A stretch of 64,000 nucleotides of DNA from Bacillus sp. BA3 (GTDB lineage: Bacteria; Bacillota; Bacilli; Bacillales; DSM-1321), in contig PIZR01000002.1 in assembly GCA_002835675.1 (NCBI GenBank), positions 220,588 to 284,587 of the forward strand, read 5' to 3'. The position numbers and the translations under genes are program-made. A model generated the notes under the pieces. That model did no database searches, was not told the origin of the DNA, and worked only from the letters and a program-made list of their open reading frames with translations. Positions 46,164 to 56,179 of the stretch are shown here, one piece after another. Position 1 is the stretch's first letter; every line of letters starts with the position of its first letter.

Positions 46164-46200
46164 GAAAAACCACATGAATCATTGATTCATGTGGTTTTTC
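46164..46200 (-). terminator. Terminator overlapping the end of sigF
   Basis: GAAAAACCACATGAAT / ATTCATGTGGTTTTTC. The upstream arm encodes the last sigF codons and the stop (46179-46181) falls within the hairpin loop region. A coding sequence doubling as terminator stem is unusual but compact. Confidence 0.88.
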
Positions 46201-46946
46201 ATTTGCTGAAGAATCTTCTTTTCCAGCCTTGACACCTGGACTTGGGAGATACCAAGCCTTGCCGCCACTTCCGATTGCGTCTGATCTTTATAATACCTCA
46301 GGAAAACAATCAGCCTTTCACGTTCATTCAATTCTTGTATGGCTTCTTTCAAGGCAATTTGATCGAACCAGGAGGTTTCATTATTGTCGGCAATCTGGTC
46401 AAGAAGAGTAATCGGATCTCCATCATTTTCGTAAACCGTTTCATGGATGGATGAAGGGCTCCTGCTAGCTTCTTGGGCCATGATGATTTCCTCAGGCGAC
46501 AGCTCTAGATGTTCCGCCAATTCATTGACAGTCGGAACTCGGCCATACGTCTTTGAAAGCTCCTCTTTGGCCCTGCGAATTTTATTCGCCATTTCCTTTA
46601 ATGACCGGCTTACTTTAACCGTTCCATCATCACGGATAAAACGTTGGATTTCACCAATGATCATAGGCACAGCATACGTTGAGAATTTCACTTCAAACGA
46701 TAAGTCAAATTTATCCACGGACTTTAACAGACCAATACAGCCTATTTGATAAAGGTCATCCGGTTCGTAACCTCGATTGAGGAATCTTTGCACTACTGAC
46801 CATACAAGCCTCAGATTGCTGTTGACAATCAGATTTCTCGCATCTTGGTCACCGCTCTGGCTGCGTTGGATTAAATTCCGCAATTCCTCATCTTTTAAAT
46901 GGGGCTGGCCTTTCTTGCCCTTCTCGTTTTTAACCTCCACATCCAT
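46179..46946 (-). CDS. sigF: Forespore sigma factor SigF
   Basis: 255 residues: region 2 (YEPDDLYQIGCIGLLKSVDKF; FSTYAVPMIIGEI), region 3, and region 4 (QTQSEVAARLGISQVQVSRLEK). First compartment-specific sigma factor of sporulation. ATG 46946 lies 8 bases after GGGAG. Third gene of the spoIIA operon, 13 bp after spoIIAB. Confidence 0.97.
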   Translation of the reverse strand: MDVEVKNEKGKKGQPHLKDEELRNLIQRSQSGDQDARNLIVNSNLRLVWSVVQRFLNRGYEPDDLYQIGCIGLLKSVDKFDLSFEVKFSTYAVPMIIGEIQRFIRDDGTVKVSRSLKEMANKIRRAKEELSKTYGRVPTVNELAEHLELSPEEIIMAQEASRSPSSIHETVYENDGDPITLLDQIADNNETSWFDQIALKEAIQELNERERLIVFLRYYKDQTQSEVAARLGISQVQVSRLEKKILQQMKNHMNQ

Positions 46947-46959
46947 ATGCAAGTCTCCC

Positions 46960-47400
46960 TTAATTGCACAAAGCTCTGCTTGTAGTTAAGTGCTTTTTTA
47001 ATCGAATGATCGTGCCTTCGCCCTTATGGGAAATTATATTGATTTCATCCATGAAGTTTTCCATGATGGTGAATCCCATTCCGGAACGTTCAAGTTCGGG
47101 TTTTGTCGTAAATAACGGCTGTTTAGCCTCCTCGACGTCTTCAATGCCCAGTCCCTCATCCCGGATGGTCAATTCCACAGTATCGCCTTCGATGATCACT
47201 GAAATGTATACCCAACCTTCCGGGTCACTCTCATACCCATGGATAATCGAATTCGTAACGGCTTCTGACACGACAGTCTTGATCTCTGTCAATTCATCCA
47301 TCGTCGGGTCCAATTGGGCAATGAAAGCCGCAACAGTTACCCTGGCAAAAGATTCATTTTGGCTAAGTGCAGAAAATTTCGTTTCCATTTTATTTTTCAT
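46960..47400 (-). CDS. spoIIAB: Anti-sigma-F factor and kinase SpoIIAB
   Basis: 146 residues, GHKL ATPase fold: [12 protein letters not shown] (N box), [13 protein letters not shown] (G1) and [12 protein letters not shown] (G2). It binds SigF and phosphorylates SpoIIAA. Start ATG 47400, with GGGGG upstream, almost touching the spoIIAA stop. The length equals that of B. subtilis SpoIIAB. Confidence 0.97.
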   Translation of the reverse strand: MKNKMETKFSALSQNESFARVTVAAFIAQLDPTMDELTEIKTVVSEAVTNSIIHGYESDPEGWVYISVIIEGDTVELTIRDEGLGIEDVEEAKQPLFTTKPELERSGMGFTIMENFMDEINIISHKGEGTIIRLKKHLTTSRALCN

Positions 47401-47401
47401 T

Positions 47402-47752
47402 TTAGGCAACCCCCAGTCTTTGCAAAGCGTTTTTTTCGGATAGTTCCATTTTAACAATTTTAAACAACCCTGACATCTCAAATAACCGCTTTACTGCCGG
47501 AGAAATTGCACATACCACCATTTCACCTTGCTTTTTATTCACCTGCTTATAACGCCCTAAAATAACTCCAAGCCCTGAACTGTCCATAAAATCCAATTCT
47601 TCCATGTTAAGGATGATATGTTTGATATTATGCTTTTGAATGGCTGCCTCTGCCTGGTTTTTCAATTTTTCTGCTGTATGATGATCTAAATCACCTTTGA
47701 GACGAATGCACAATACGCGATTTTTCGCCTCCATATTAATCGTAAGACTCAT
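47402..47752 (-). CDS. spoIIAA: Anti-anti-sigma factor SpoIIAA
   Basis: 116 residues, STAS domain with the phosphorylation loop MDSSGLG; Ser58 is the site phosphorylated in B. subtilis. Dephosphorylated protein frees SigF from SpoIIAB. It leads the spoIIA operon behind a sigma-H promoter. Confidence 0.97.
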   Translation of the reverse strand: MSLTINMEAKNRVLCIRLKGDLDHHTAEKLKNQAEAAIQKHNIKHIILNMEELDFMDSSGLGVILGRYKQVNKKQGEMVVCAISPAVKRLFEMSGLFKIVKMELSEKNALQRLGVA

Positions 47753-47787
47753 TATATACAGCCTCCTTCACTGTCTTATAAAGAGTC

Positions 47788-47817
47788 AAATTCTCTTTTT
47801 CACCTGCCGATTCCTCC
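47788..47817 (-). promoter_or_regulatory. Sigma-H promoter of the spoIIA operon
   Basis: Minus strand: GGAGGAATC (47809-47817), 12-bp spacer, AGAGAATTT (47788-47796), matching the sigma-H pattern RNAGGAWWW-N12-RNNGAAT with one mismatch. About 55 bp further upstream AATTGTCGCAA contains a near-match (6 of 7) to the Spo0A box TGNCGAA. Confidence 0.75.
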
Positions 47818-47883
47818 TTACTAGCAAAACTAGTGGAGTTTCGCCTAAATTAGTACGATTAACAGGTATTGCGACAATTTATT

Positions 47884-49050
47884 CTATTTCGCTTGGGTAA
47901 ACATGCCGAAAGCCCGTTTATACAATTGCCACCAGCTGGCATTTTCAACAGTTTCCTTCGCAACAATCGGAGATTCGACATACACCTTGCCGTTTTTCTT
48001 CAATTCAAGCGTACCAATTTCATCACCTTTTTTAATCGGGGCATCCAAATCTTTATCAAGCGTGATTTTTTTTGTAAAGTCCTTTGCCGTTCCATTTTTG
48101 GCTGTCAAAACTGAAATAGGTTCACTTGTCACACCCACCACCGATTTCTTGCCGCCTTTACTTACCTTTGCTTCACCTAACACCTCGCCGCGTTTATAAA
48201 TCGGGTATGTGATATATTGTGAAAATGCATAATCTAACATCTTTGTGACCTGAGCATTTCGTTCCTTAGGAGAAACGGCTCCGAAAACGACGGCAATGAC
48301 ACGCATATTCCCTTTTTTTGCGGTCGCTGTCAAACAATACTTCGCTTCATTTGTGAATCCTGTCTTCAGTCCATCGACCCCAGGGTAAAATTTCACTAAT
48401 CTGTTCGTGTTGACTAGCCAGAATTTCTTTTCGGTATTTTCACGGAGATAATCTTCATATGTACCCGTGAACCTTGTAATCGTATCGTATTTCAATAATT
48501 CCTTCGCCATGATCGACATATCATGTGCCGAACTGTAATGATCTTTAACAGGAAGGCCTGTTGCGTTTTGGAACTTTGTATTTTTCAACCCGAGGTCTTT
48601 CGCCTTTTTGTTCATTTTCCTAACAAACTCTTCTTCCGATCCAGCTAGACGTTCTGCCATCGCCACCGATGCATCATTCGCCGAACCAATCGAGATGCCC
48701 TTGAGCATTTGTTCTGTGGTCATTTCTTCACCTGGCTCGAGGAAGATCTGGGAACCGCCCATTGATGCTGCATACTCACTAGTCCTGATTTTCTCCTTCA
48801 TGCTAAGTTCGCCTTTATCGATCGCTTCCATGATCAGCAGCATTGTCATGATTTTCGTCATGCTTGCCGGCGAAAGACGAACGTCTGCATTTTTATCATA
48901 GAGAACAGTACCTGTATCCCGTTCAATCAAAATAGCCGATTTAGCATTTGCCGCCAATTCGACTCCTTTTTCCTCAGCTGCTTTTGTATGTGGGACGCTA
49001 AAACCCATTGCTACCAATACGGTTAAAAATAGAGAAAGAATCCGCTTCAT
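47884..49050 (-). CDS. dacF: D-alanyl-D-alanine carboxypeptidase DacF
   Basis: 388 residues, signal peptide (to about 24), active-site S63-M-T-K66 and KTGFT. Forespore-expressed penicillin-binding protein that adjusts cortex cross-linking with DacB. ATG 49050 is 8 bases after GGAGG; the in-frame TTG at 49065 is part of the ribosome site region. Upstream of spoIIAA as in B. subtilis. Confidence 0.95.
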   Translation of the reverse strand: MKRILSLFLTVLVAMGFSVPHTKAAEEKGVELAANAKSAILIERDTGTVLYDKNADVRLSPASMTKIMTMLLIMEAIDKGELSMKEKIRTSEYAASMGGSQIFLEPGEEMTTEQMLKGISIGSANDASVAMAERLAGSEEEFVRKMNKKAKDLGLKNTKFQNATGLPVKDHYSSAHDMSIMAKELLKYDTITRFTGTYEDYLRENTEKKFWLVNTNRLVKFYPGVDGLKTGFTNEAKYCLTATAKKGNMRVIAVVFGAVSPKERNAQVTKMLDYAFSQYITYPIYKRGEVLGEAKVSKGGKKSVVGVTSEPISVLTAKNGTAKDFTKKITLDKDLDAPIKKGDEIGTLELKKNGKVYVESPIVAKETVENASWWQLYKRAFGMFTQAK

Positions 49051-49078
49051 CTCCATACCCTCCAATCTTTATAGGATT

Positions 49079-49107
49079 TATTTTTTCCATTAAACCCATT
49101 TTTATAC
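49079..49107 (-). promoter_or_regulatory. Candidate sigma-F promoter of dacF
   Basis: Minus strand: GTATA (49103-49107), 14-bp spacer, GGAAAAAATA (49079-49088). The -10 fits GGNNANAHTR fully; the spacing is one or two bases short. Confidence 0.5.
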
Positions 49108-49164
49108 AAATAAAGATGAATTTTGAACATATACTGGATATAGGGTAAAAAAGTGAACCAAATT

Positions 49165-49194
49165 AAAAGAGGATGCGCATGGGCATCCTCTTTT
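49165..49194 (-). terminator. Hairpin in the pdp-dacF gap
   Basis: AAAAGAGGATGC, 6-base loop, GCATCCTCTTTT. Second of two consecutive hairpins after pdp. Confidence 0.75.
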
Positions 49195-49216
49195 AAACAT
49201 TCAATGAAATAAACGT

Positions 49217-49247
49217 AAAAAGGCCACGCAAAAGCGCGGCCTTTTTT
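49217..49247 (-). terminator. Terminator after pdp
   Basis: AAAAAGGCCACGC, 4-base loop, GCGCGGCCTTTTTT; one mismatch. It lies ten bases past the pdp stop. Confidence 0.88.
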
Positions 49248-49256
49248 GGAAAATAT

Positions 49257-50561
49257 TTATTCCATGATTTCTTTATAGATCAATGTAGGTTTTTCTACTT
49301 TCTCTTTTGAAATCGCAATGCTTTCATACAATTTTTCTTTTACCTTTGAAACATCTTCAAAGTTGCTGTAAATCGTCACAAGGGATTCACCTTTTGCCAC
49401 GGTTTCCCCTATTTTTTTACGAAGTACCAGTCCGACTGCCAAATCAATCTCTGATTCCTTAGTCGCCCGCCCGGCACCTAACAGCATGGCTGCCGTTCCT
49501 ACTTCATCAGCGATGATCTCCGATACATATCCGTCCTCTTTCGCTTCCAGCTCGAAAGTATGGGCAGCCTGCGGCAGTTTTTCCGGCTGATCCACAACCG
49601 AACCATCGCCTCCCTGCGCTTCTAGGAAAACCTTGAATGAGTTAAGTGCAGAACCATCCTTAATCGCATTTTCCAGCAAGGTTCTTGCTTCCTTCAGAGA
49701 ACTTGCCTTTTTGGCAAGGTATACCATATGGCTTCCTAGTGTTAAAGAAAGTTCCGTTAAATCTTCCGGTCCTTCTCCTTTAAGTGTATCGATGGCTTCC
49801 TTCACTTCTAAAGCATTTCCGATTGCGTAACCCAACGGTTGACTCATATCGGAAATGACAGCCATCGTATTTCGCCCTACATTGTTTCCGATGCTAACCA
49901 TTGCATGCGCCAACTCTTCGGAATCTTCAAGCGTTTTCATGAAAGCGCCCGCTCCCGTTTTAACATCAAGTACGATTGCATCAGCACCAGCTGCGATTTT
50001 CTTACTCATGATCGAGCCAGCAATCAAACCGATACTGTTAACGGTAGCCGTAACATCACGCAATGCATATAGCTTTTTGTCGGCTGGAGTCAGGTTACCA
50101 CTTTGTCCAATGACAGCTATCTTATTTTTATTAACAAGTCGTATGAACTCGTCGTTTTCTATTTCGACATGAAATCCCTTTACAGACTCCAACTTATCGA
50201 TCGTTCCGCCTGTATGGCCAAGACCGCGTCCTGACATCTTTGCCACTGGAACACCTACAGCAGCAACCAATGGCCCAAGCACTAATGTTGTCGTATCACC
50301 AACACCGCCTGTTGAATGTTTATCGACCTTAATTCCTTCAATCATCGATAAATCAATTTGATCTCCTGATTCGACCATTGCCATGGTTAAATCAGCACGT
50401 TCCTGCTCATTCATGCCTTTGAAGTAAACAGCCATTGACCAAGCGCTCATTTGGTAATCCGGAATCGATCCGTCGGTAAACCCTTTGATGATGAACTGTA
50501 TTTCTTCTGTAGTAAGAGCCTTTCCATCACGCTTTTTCTCGATTAAATCTACCATTCTCAT
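49257..50561 (-). CDS. pdp: Pyrimidine-nucleoside phosphorylase Pdp
   Basis: 434 residues: [13 protein letters not shown] phosphate-binding motif, [13 protein letters not shown] and the C-terminal pyrimidine nucleoside phosphorylase domain. It splits thymidine and uridine to base and pentose-1-phosphate. Last of a deoB-pupG-pdp salvage operon. In B. subtilis pdp is elsewhere. Confidence 0.95.
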   Translation of the reverse strand: MRMVDLIEKKRDGKALTTEEIQFIIKGFTDGSIPDYQMSAWSMAVYFKGMNEQERADLTMAMVESGDQIDLSMIEGIKVDKHSTGGVGDTTTLVLGPLVAAVGVPVAKMSGRGLGHTGGTIDKLESVKGFHVEIENDEFIRLVNKNKIAVIGQSGNLTPADKKLYALRDVTATVNSIGLIAGSIMSKKIAAGADAIVLDVKTGAGAFMKTLEDSEELAHAMVSIGNNVGRNTMAVISDMSQPLGYAIGNALEVKEAIDTLKGEGPEDLTELSLTLGSHMVYLAKKASSLKEARTLLENAIKDGSALNSFKVFLEAQGGDGSVVDQPEKLPQAAHTFELEAKEDGYVSEIIADEVGTAAMLLGAGRATKESEIDLAVGLVLRKKIGETVAKGESLVTIYSNFEDVSKVKEKLYESIAISKEKVEKPTLIYKEIME

Positions 50562-50627
50562 ATTAGAATCCCCACTTTTTTAAGGACACCGCTTCTCTTT
50601 AGGTGTACTTGTATTTTTTGGTCCGTT

Positions 50628-51440
50628 TTATATGTCTTTAACGATGTGCTTAACAAATTCCAGAAAGCTGCTTTTCACTTTTTCCGTCGTTTCAATTACC
50701 TCTTCATGCGACAAAGGCTGATCCAGAATGCCTGCGGCCATATTGGTAAGGCATGAGATTCCGAGCACTTTCATATCGCTATGCCTTGCTACGATAACTT
50801 CCGGAACTGTCGACATACCAACTGCATCCCCGCCAAGGATCCGTGCCATTTTCACTTCTGCAGGTGTCTCATAGGTCGGTCCTGTATTCCCGATATAGAC
50901 ACCTTCTTTAATATCCAATCCTAGTGAAGCTGCTATTTTTTTCGCTTGTGACCGAAGGTCTTTATTATAAGCTTCCGACATATCAGGGAATCTAGGACCG
51001 AAACGCTCTTCATTAGGACCAATCAATGGGTTTGCCCCCATTAAATTAATATGATCCGTAATGAGCATCAAGTCACCTGGTTCATAGCTTTCATTAACGC
51101 TTCCGGCAGCATTCGTTACAATTAACTGCTTAACACCAAGAAGTTTCATTACACGTACAGGAAAAGTGACCTTCTCCATGGAGTAACCCTCATAAAAGTG
51201 GAAACGCCCTTGCATGGCTACAACTTTTTTGCCACTTAATTGTCCAATGACAAGCTGTCCAGCGTGTCCTTCAACAGTCGATACCGGGAATTCCGGGATT
51301 TCGTGGTATGGAATCGTAATGGGATTTTCAATTTCATCTGCCAATACTCCAAGTCCGGAACCAAGAATCAGGCCTATCTCCGGAGAGCCTTCAATTTTAC
51401 TTTTTATGAATGACGCAGCAGTTTCTATTTTATTAAACAT
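50628..51440 (-). CDS. pupG: Purine-nucleoside phosphorylase (class I)
   Basis: 270 residues: GLILGSGLGVLADE, MQGRFHFYEGYSM (phosphate-site His region) and VTNAAGSVNESYEPGD. It phosphorolyses guanosine and inosine. Its start meets the deoB stop (0-1 bp), indicating translational coupling. Confidence 0.95.
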   Translation of the reverse strand: MFNKIETAASFIKSKIEGSPEIGLILGSGLGVLADEIENPITIPYHEIPEFPVSTVEGHAGQLVIGQLSGKKVVAMQGRFHFYEGYSMEKVTFPVRVMKLLGVKQLIVTNAAGSVNESYEPGDLMLITDHINLMGANPLIGPNEERFGPRFPDMSEAYNKDLRSQAKKIAASLGLDIKEGVYIGNTGPTYETPAEVKMARILGGDAVGMSTVPEVIVARHSDMKVLGISCLTNMAAGILDQPLSHEEVIETTEKVKSSFLEFVKHIVKDI

Positions 51441-52643
51441 CTATTTAATCTCCCCTAAATTTAGATCGCCCAATATATTTTTCCCGTAGGCAGGCATTTT
51501 CACATCAAAGTTAGCAGCGACCGTCGCCCCGATATCAGCAAATGTATCTCTTATCGGGAGTTCGGCACCTTCTGTAAATCGTTTGGAATAGACTAATAAA
51601 GGTACATATTCACGTGTATGATCGGTTCCTTCATGGACCGGATCATTCCCGTGATCGGCAGTGATGATCAATAAATCATCCTCTTTCAGTTTATCAAGGA
51701 CTTCCGGCATCCTAGCATCGAATTCTTCCAATGCCTTTCCGTATCCCTCTGGATCGCGGCGGTGACCGTATAAAGCATCGAAGTCGACTAGATTAAGGAA
51801 ACTTAACCCTTTAAAATCCTGTTCCACCGTTTGGATTAATTTATCCATTCCATCCATATTGGATACGGTCCTTAATGATTCAGTGACGCCTTCCCCATCA
51901 AAGATATCCGAGATCTTCCCGATTGCGAGCACGTCATATCCAGAATCTTTCAATTCATCCATTACTGTCCGATTGAAAGGCTTCAATGCATAATCATGAC
52001 GATTAGGCGTTCTTTTGAAGTTTCCTGGTTCACCTGTGAAAGGTCTGGCAATCACGCGTCCAACCTTGAACTCATCAGCCATTGTCACTTCACGGGCAAT
52101 TTCACAAATCTTGTACAATTCGTCTATCGGGACGATGTCTTCATGTGCAGCAATCTGTAATACGGAATCTGCTGATGTATACACGATCAGCGCACCCGTT
52201 TTCATATGTTCCTCGCCGAGCCTTTCAATGATTTCCGTGCCGCTTGCAGGGACGTTCCCAATAATTCCCCGACCCATCTTCGCCTCGAGTTCATTGACTA
52301 ATAATTCCGGGAAACCGTCCGGAAATACACGGAATGGAGTCGATATATTCAAACCCATGATTTCCCAATGTCCAGTCATCGTATCTTTTCCTGTAGAGGC
52401 TTCCTTCATTTTCGTATAGTATGCGAGAGGTTGCTGAGCTTTTTCAATCCCCTTGATTTCACGGATATTGCCTAAACCCAATTTTGCGAGAGTCGGCATG
52501 TTCAATCCATTCATTCTTTCTGCGATATGGCCGAGTGTATCCGCCCCTTTATCACCGAATAAATCTGCATCAGGTGCTTCACCAATTCCAACTGAATCCA
52601 TAACTATTACAAATATTCGATTAAATGCTGAATTCCCTTTCAT
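51441..52643 (-). CDS. drm: Phosphopentomutase DeoB (Drm)
   Basis: 400 residues, alkaline phosphatase superfamily: metal-site [14 protein letters not shown] at the N-terminus, [11 protein letters not shown] and ITADHGNDP. It interconverts (deoxy)ribose-1- and -5-phosphate, feeding nucleoside sugars into central metabolism. First gene of the salvage operon, 285 bp after xerD. ATG 52643 follows TAGGAGG. Confidence 0.96.
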   Translation of the reverse strand: MKGNSAFNRIFVIVMDSVGIGEAPDADLFGDKGADTLGHIAERMNGLNMPTLAKLGLGNIREIKGIEKAQQPLAYYTKMKEASTGKDTMTGHWEIMGLNISTPFRVFPDGFPELLVNELEAKMGRGIIGNVPASGTEIIERLGEEHMKTGALIVYTSADSVLQIAAHEDIVPIDELYKICEIAREVTMADEFKVGRVIARPFTGEPGNFKRTPNRHDYALKPFNRTVMDELKDSGYDVLAIGKISDIFDGEGVTESLRTVSNMDGMDKLIQTVEQDFKGLSFLNLVDFDALYGHRRDPEGYGKALEEFDARMPEVLDKLKEDDLLIITADHGNDPVHEGTDHTREYVPLLVYSKRFTEGAELPIRDTFADIGATVAANFDVKMPAYGKNILGDLNLGEIK

Positions 52644-52927
52644 AAGTCATTCCTCCTAAAATAGTAAATCACTTTTTATACTCTCTATAATACCCTTATT
52701 CTGCTCATTTACTCTTCATTTTAAATGAAACTGCGAGAACGTCAGAAGTCTGACCTCTCTACATTGTAAACGATTACCATGATGGAGACAAATAATATAT
52801 TTCGGAATAAACAAACTGACACTAGAGCATGCTTTAGAATCACCAGTAGCCTTACTGAAATAAAAAGGCTGCTCCTTCAACCGCTTCGCAGTTAAATTCA
52901 CAACCTTTCTATCATTCTACTATTCTT

Positions 52928-53821
52928 TTAAGCGCGCGGATGGAATTTTGAATATACATCCTTGATCCGTACGTTCGTAATATGTGTATAAATTTGAGTT
53001 GTCGAAATATCCGCATGACCAAGCATTTCTTGGACGGCACGTAAATCAGCCCCGTTCATCAATAGATGTGTCGCGAAAGAATGTCTTAGTGTATGCGGTG
53101 TAATTTCTTTTTCAATTTGTGCCGATTTTACAAGTTTTTTTAGAATTTTCCAAAATCCCTGCCTTGTCAGCCTGTTTCCATGATGATTCAAAAAAAGTGA
53201 ATCTGTCCTGTGCTTAGGGCTGGCCATTTTTCCCCGGGAACTTTCCATATAATGTTCAATCGCACCCAATGCAGTTTGGCCAATCGGAATGATTCTCTCT
53301 TTATTTCCTTTCCCTACACAACGGACAAAACCCATGGATGCATGGACATCACTTACATCCATGGATATCAACTCACTGACACGCATACCCGTCGCATACA
53401 TCAGTTCTAGCATCGCCTTATCGCGTAAGCCGAATTCATCCATTTTCTTTGGGGCTTCCAATAGTGCTTCAACCTCTTCCATGCTTAATACCTTTGGAAG
53501 ACTTCGTTCTGGTTTTGGCGTTTCTATATGTATGGACGGATCCTGATCGGTTACTTTTTCCCTTAGAAGAAATTGATGAAAAGACCGAATGGAGGCTATA
53601 TGACGCGCCACCGTCTTCGATGATTTCCCTTGATCCTTCAAATGCACGAGAAAATGCAGGATGTTGACCCGCCGTGAATCATTCCAATCTTCGATGGCTT
53701 CAGCTTCTTTCAGAAAGCTCCAATATGATCTTAAGTCACGCTCATACGAAACGAGCGTATTCTTGGCAAGCCCTTTTTCAATGGTTAAAAAATGAATGAA
53801 ATCCCTAATTTGATTCTCCAT
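52928..53821 (-). CDS. xerD: Tyrosine recombinase XerD
   Basis: 297 residues with the full catalytic set R147, K171, H243, R246, H269 and Tyr278 (numbered from the ATG at 53821). It resolves chromosome dimers at dif together with CodV/XerC. I prefer ATG 53821, 8 bases after GGGGAG, over 53827, which is only 2 bases from it. Confidence 0.95.
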   Translation of the reverse strand: MENQIRDFIHFLTIEKGLAKNTLVSYERDLRSYWSFLKEAEAIEDWNDSRRVNILHFLVHLKDQGKSSKTVARHIASIRSFHQFLLREKVTDQDPSIHIETPKPERSLPKVLSMEEVEALLEAPKKMDEFGLRDKAMLELMYATGMRVSELISMDVSDVHASMGFVRCVGKGNKERIIPIGQTALGAIEHYMESSRGKMASPKHRTDSLFLNHHGNRLTRQGFWKILKKLVKSAQIEKEITPHTLRHSFATHLLMNGADLRAVQEMLGHADISTTQIYTHITNVRIKDVYSKFHPRA

Positions 53822-53826
53822 ATTCA

Positions 53827-54057
53827 TTACTCCCCGTTTAAATAAAACAACATTAAGCGTTCAAGCCATGCATCATCACCCGTATCTACTGCCTTCGATA
53901 CTTTTACAGCCATGCCTTTCGGTTCATCATAACGATGATAATCTTGATATTCCTGATTTAACCATACCATTCCTATATAAAAAAGAACAGTGAAGCTAAC
54001 AAAGAGAATCATCACTTTAGCCGTATGCAAAACAAGCGATAATGATGTTTTCATCAT
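53827..54057 (-). CDS. yqzK: YqzK, small membrane protein
   Basis: 76 residues: one membrane segment (about 13-34) and a short charged tail. It matches the DUF4227 protein located between fur and xerD in B. subtilis. Start ATG 54057 or 54054 behind GGGAGGGG. Function unknown. Confidence 0.82.
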   Translation of the reverse strand: MMKTSLSLVLHTAKVMILFVSFTVLFYIGMVWLNQEYQDYHRYDEPKGMAVKVSKAVDTGDDAWLERLMLFYLNGE

Positions 54058-54182
54058 CTTTCCCCTCCCATTCGATCCTTTGTATCAATCTATGCCCAAC
54101 AGGACAAGTTTTATACGTGTTTCGGAAAGGAGAAAACAAAAACAACTCTTACTTGAGAAAATAGGTTTTAAAAATGCAGAAA

Positions 54183-54207
54183 ACCTTCTCCATTAAATGG
54201 AAAAGGT
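54183..54207 (-). terminator. Terminator after fur
   Basis: ACCTTCTCCATT / AATGGAAAAGGT arms (one wobble), followed on the minus strand by TTTTC. Confidence 0.75.
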
Positions 54208-54213
54208 CCGACT

Positions 54214-54678
54214 TCATTCACCTTTATTTTCTTCTTTGTCATGACATCGATGACAAATGCCATGAAAGGTTAATCTATGGTCTTTTATCTTGAAGTTCCA
54301 GTCGCGTTCCACAATGTCTTCTACGTCTTCAAGTAGGTCTTCCTGAATCTCATCTACCGCACCACATTCCACACAAACAAGATGATGATGGAAATGCGCA
54401 GCTCCTTCTTGTCTTAAATCATAACGGGAAACCCCGTCTCCAAAGTTAATTTTATCTACTATCTTCAATTCAGTCAGCAACTCTAGTGTACGGTAAACTG
54501 TTGCCAATCCAATTTCCGGCGACTTTTCTTTGACAAGGAGGTAAACGTCTTCTGCGCTTAAATGATCCTCTTCATGCTCAAGTAAAACGCGGACGGTCGC
54601 TTCTCGCTGAGGCGTTAATTTGTAGCTGGACGAGTGTAACTGCTTTTTTATCCTATCAATTCTGTTTTCTATTTCCAT
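54214..54678 (-). CDS. fur: Ferric uptake regulator Fur
   Basis: 154 residues: winged helix (SSYKLTPQREATVRVLLE) and metal sites HFHHHLVCVECG and CHRC. It represses iron uptake genes when iron is sufficient. The start ATG 54678 gives the family length; it lies 10 bases after GGGAGGG. Confidence 0.96.
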   Translation of the reverse strand: MEIENRIDRIKKQLHSSSYKLTPQREATVRVLLEHEEDHLSAEDVYLLVKEKSPEIGLATVYRTLELLTELKIVDKINFGDGVSRYDLRQEGAAHFHHHLVCVECGAVDEIQEDLLEDVEDIVERDWNFKIKDHRLTFHGICHRCHDKEENKGE

Positions 54679-54712
54679 ACCTAATATTCCCTCCCGCGCC
54701 GCTATCCTATCC

Positions 54713-54740
54713 ATTATATCAAAAGAGGGAAAACTGTCAA
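54713..54740 (-). promoter_or_regulatory. Sigma-A promoter of fur
   Basis: Minus strand: TTGACA (54735-54740), 16-bp spacer, TATAAT (54713-54718). Both hexamers are consensus. No clear Fur or PerR box overlaps it. Confidence 0.8.
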
Positions 54741-54760
54741 AATAGATTTCTTGTTAATGA

Positions 54761-54788
54761 TAAAAAAATTTGCGGGAACGGCAAATTT
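54761..54788 (-). terminator. Terminator after spoIIM
   Basis: AAATTTGC / GCAAATTT arms with a 7-base GC-rich loop, then seven T on the minus strand. Confidence 0.85.
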
Positions 54789-54791
54789 CAA

Positions 54792-55439
54792 TCAATGACC
54801 CAATAAACTTACGACATTTTTCATTAAAGAAGGGGATAGGTACGCTTCAAATGCAGCAGCTGTAATCAAAAATATTCCCGACAAGATCAATGAGAAAATA
54901 TACCGTGAAATTATCGGCTTCAGCGGTTCACGAACCTGCTTTAGGAAAATCCGGCTGATCATTTTCATTGATAGCGAGACGGCAAGCACGGTTATCACGA
55001 TGAATATCGGGACGATGAATATGTTTTGGGGCAAAATAGCGACAAACGATAATAAAAAACCGCTCCATCCCATTTGATTGACTAAAAAGCCGACTGTGAA
55101 TCCAACAACCATCCCTTTTATAAATAACAAAACCAGGATGACTGGCAAACCGATGACCGATATTCCGAGAATCCAGATGACCCCGATATATTTTATATTA
55201 TGCATAATACTTTGGCTGAACATATCATGCGAAGAGGCAAATTCACCTTTGGATACTTGTCCGAAAAATTGCGACAAATAATAGAACAAGTCTTCCTTTT
55301 GGGTAAAGCTCAAACTATTCACCAATATTGCCCCAAAAATGACACCCATCAAAAAAAGCACAGTGATAAAGACATATAATGAGGAATGTTCGTTAATATG
55401 TTTCATTACGGCATTTTGTACGACAGATTTTTTTTTCAT
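54792..55439 (-). CDS. spoIIM: Stage II sporulation protein M
   Basis: 215 residues, about five membrane segments, starting with a basic MKKKSVVQNAVMKHINEHSS. With SpoIID and SpoIIP it drives septal thinning and engulfment of the forespore. Position next to fur is as in B. subtilis. Confidence 0.95.
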   Translation of the reverse strand: MKKKSVVQNAVMKHINEHSSLYVFITVLFLMGVIFGAILVNSLSFTQKEDLFYYLSQFFGQVSKGEFASSHDMFSQSIMHNIKYIGVIWILGISVIGLPVILVLLFIKGMVVGFTVGFLVNQMGWSGFLLSFVAILPQNIFIVPIFIVITVLAVSLSMKMISRIFLKQVREPLKPIISRYIFSLILSGIFLITAAAFEAYLSPSLMKNVVSLLGH

Positions 55440-55540
55440 CTTTCATCCTCCCAACTCCGCTTACTAGAATCTATGTTTTCACTCTCTCATTTATGCTAAG
55501 AAAACTTTCTCCCTCAGTCGAACACCTTGAGCTCAATTCA

Positions 55541-55549
55541 TGTTATAAT
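55541..55549 (+). promoter_or_regulatory. Extended -10 promoter of the GNAT gene
   Basis: TGTTATAAT, a TGN-extended -10 with consensus TATAAT, 30 bp upstream of the start. The -35 is weak. Confidence 0.5.
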
Positions 55550-55578
55550 TTTCCATAATAACGATATGGAGGCAGGAT

Positions 55579-56142
55579 ATGAAAGCTATATTAATGGATT
55601 TCCCCGAAAAAATTGAAACCCCACGATTATATCTAAGGCCCTGTCAGCCTGGCGATGGCCTGGACGTTCACGAGGCCATTGTCCATTCCAAACCTGAATT
55701 GAAACAATGGCTGCCGTTTGCCCATCAAGATGTTTCTTTGGAAACTTCTGAACAGAATGTCCTTAAGTCCTTTTCGGATTTCATTTTAAAAGAGGATATC
55801 AGACTCCATATTTATAGGAAAGAAGACGATCAATTCATCGGCTCCACCGGTCTGCACCGAATTAACTGGGATATTCCCAAATTCGAAATTGGCTATTGGA
55901 TTGATACGAGATACAGTAAACAAGGCTACATAACGGAGGCGGTAGAAAAGTTAACCAAATTCGCCTTTTACCATTATGGAGCAAAGCGGGTCGAGATCCG
56001 CTGTGATCCTAATAATATCGCCAGCAAACGGATTCCCGAAAAGCTGGGGTATACCCTTGAAGGAATTTTGCGTAATGACTTTCTTAGTGCAGATGGCAAG
56101 GAAGTGCGGGACACCTCCATTTATGCAAAAACAACTAACTAA
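55579..56142 (+). CDS. GNAT N-acetyltransferase (RimJ/RimL type)
   Basis: 187 residues. It has the layout of ribosomal-protein alanine acetyltransferase relatives: IETPRLYLRPCQPGD at the start, IGYWIDTRYSKQGYITEAV around the acetyl-CoA loop, and RVEIRCDPNNIASKRIPEKLG. The acceptor is unknown. Monocistronic, with a ribosome site ATGGAGG and a strong terminator. Confidence 0.85.
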   Translation: MKAILMDFPEKIETPRLYLRPCQPGDGLDVHEAIVHSKPELKQWLPFAHQDVSLETSEQNVLKSFSDFILKEDIRLHIYRKEDDQFIGSTGLHRINWDIPKFEIGYWIDTRYSKQGYITEAVEKLTKFAFYHYGAKRVEIRCDPNNIASKRIPEKLGYTLEGILRNDFLSADGKEVRDTSIYAKTTN

Positions 56143-56179
56143 AAAAGCCCTGACAGATCTCCATCTGTCAGGACTTTTT
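56143..56179. terminator. Bidirectional terminator between the GNAT gene and yqxK
   Basis: AAAAGCCCTGACAGAT / ATCTGTCAGGACTTTT with a 4-base loop. Confidence 0.88.

Noticed and set aside
52716..52901. 61-residue frame between drm and xerD
   Set aside because: No ribosome site and no protein-like pattern. The region has a weak stem (AGTAGCCTT / AAGGCTGCT, 52844-52872) without T tract.
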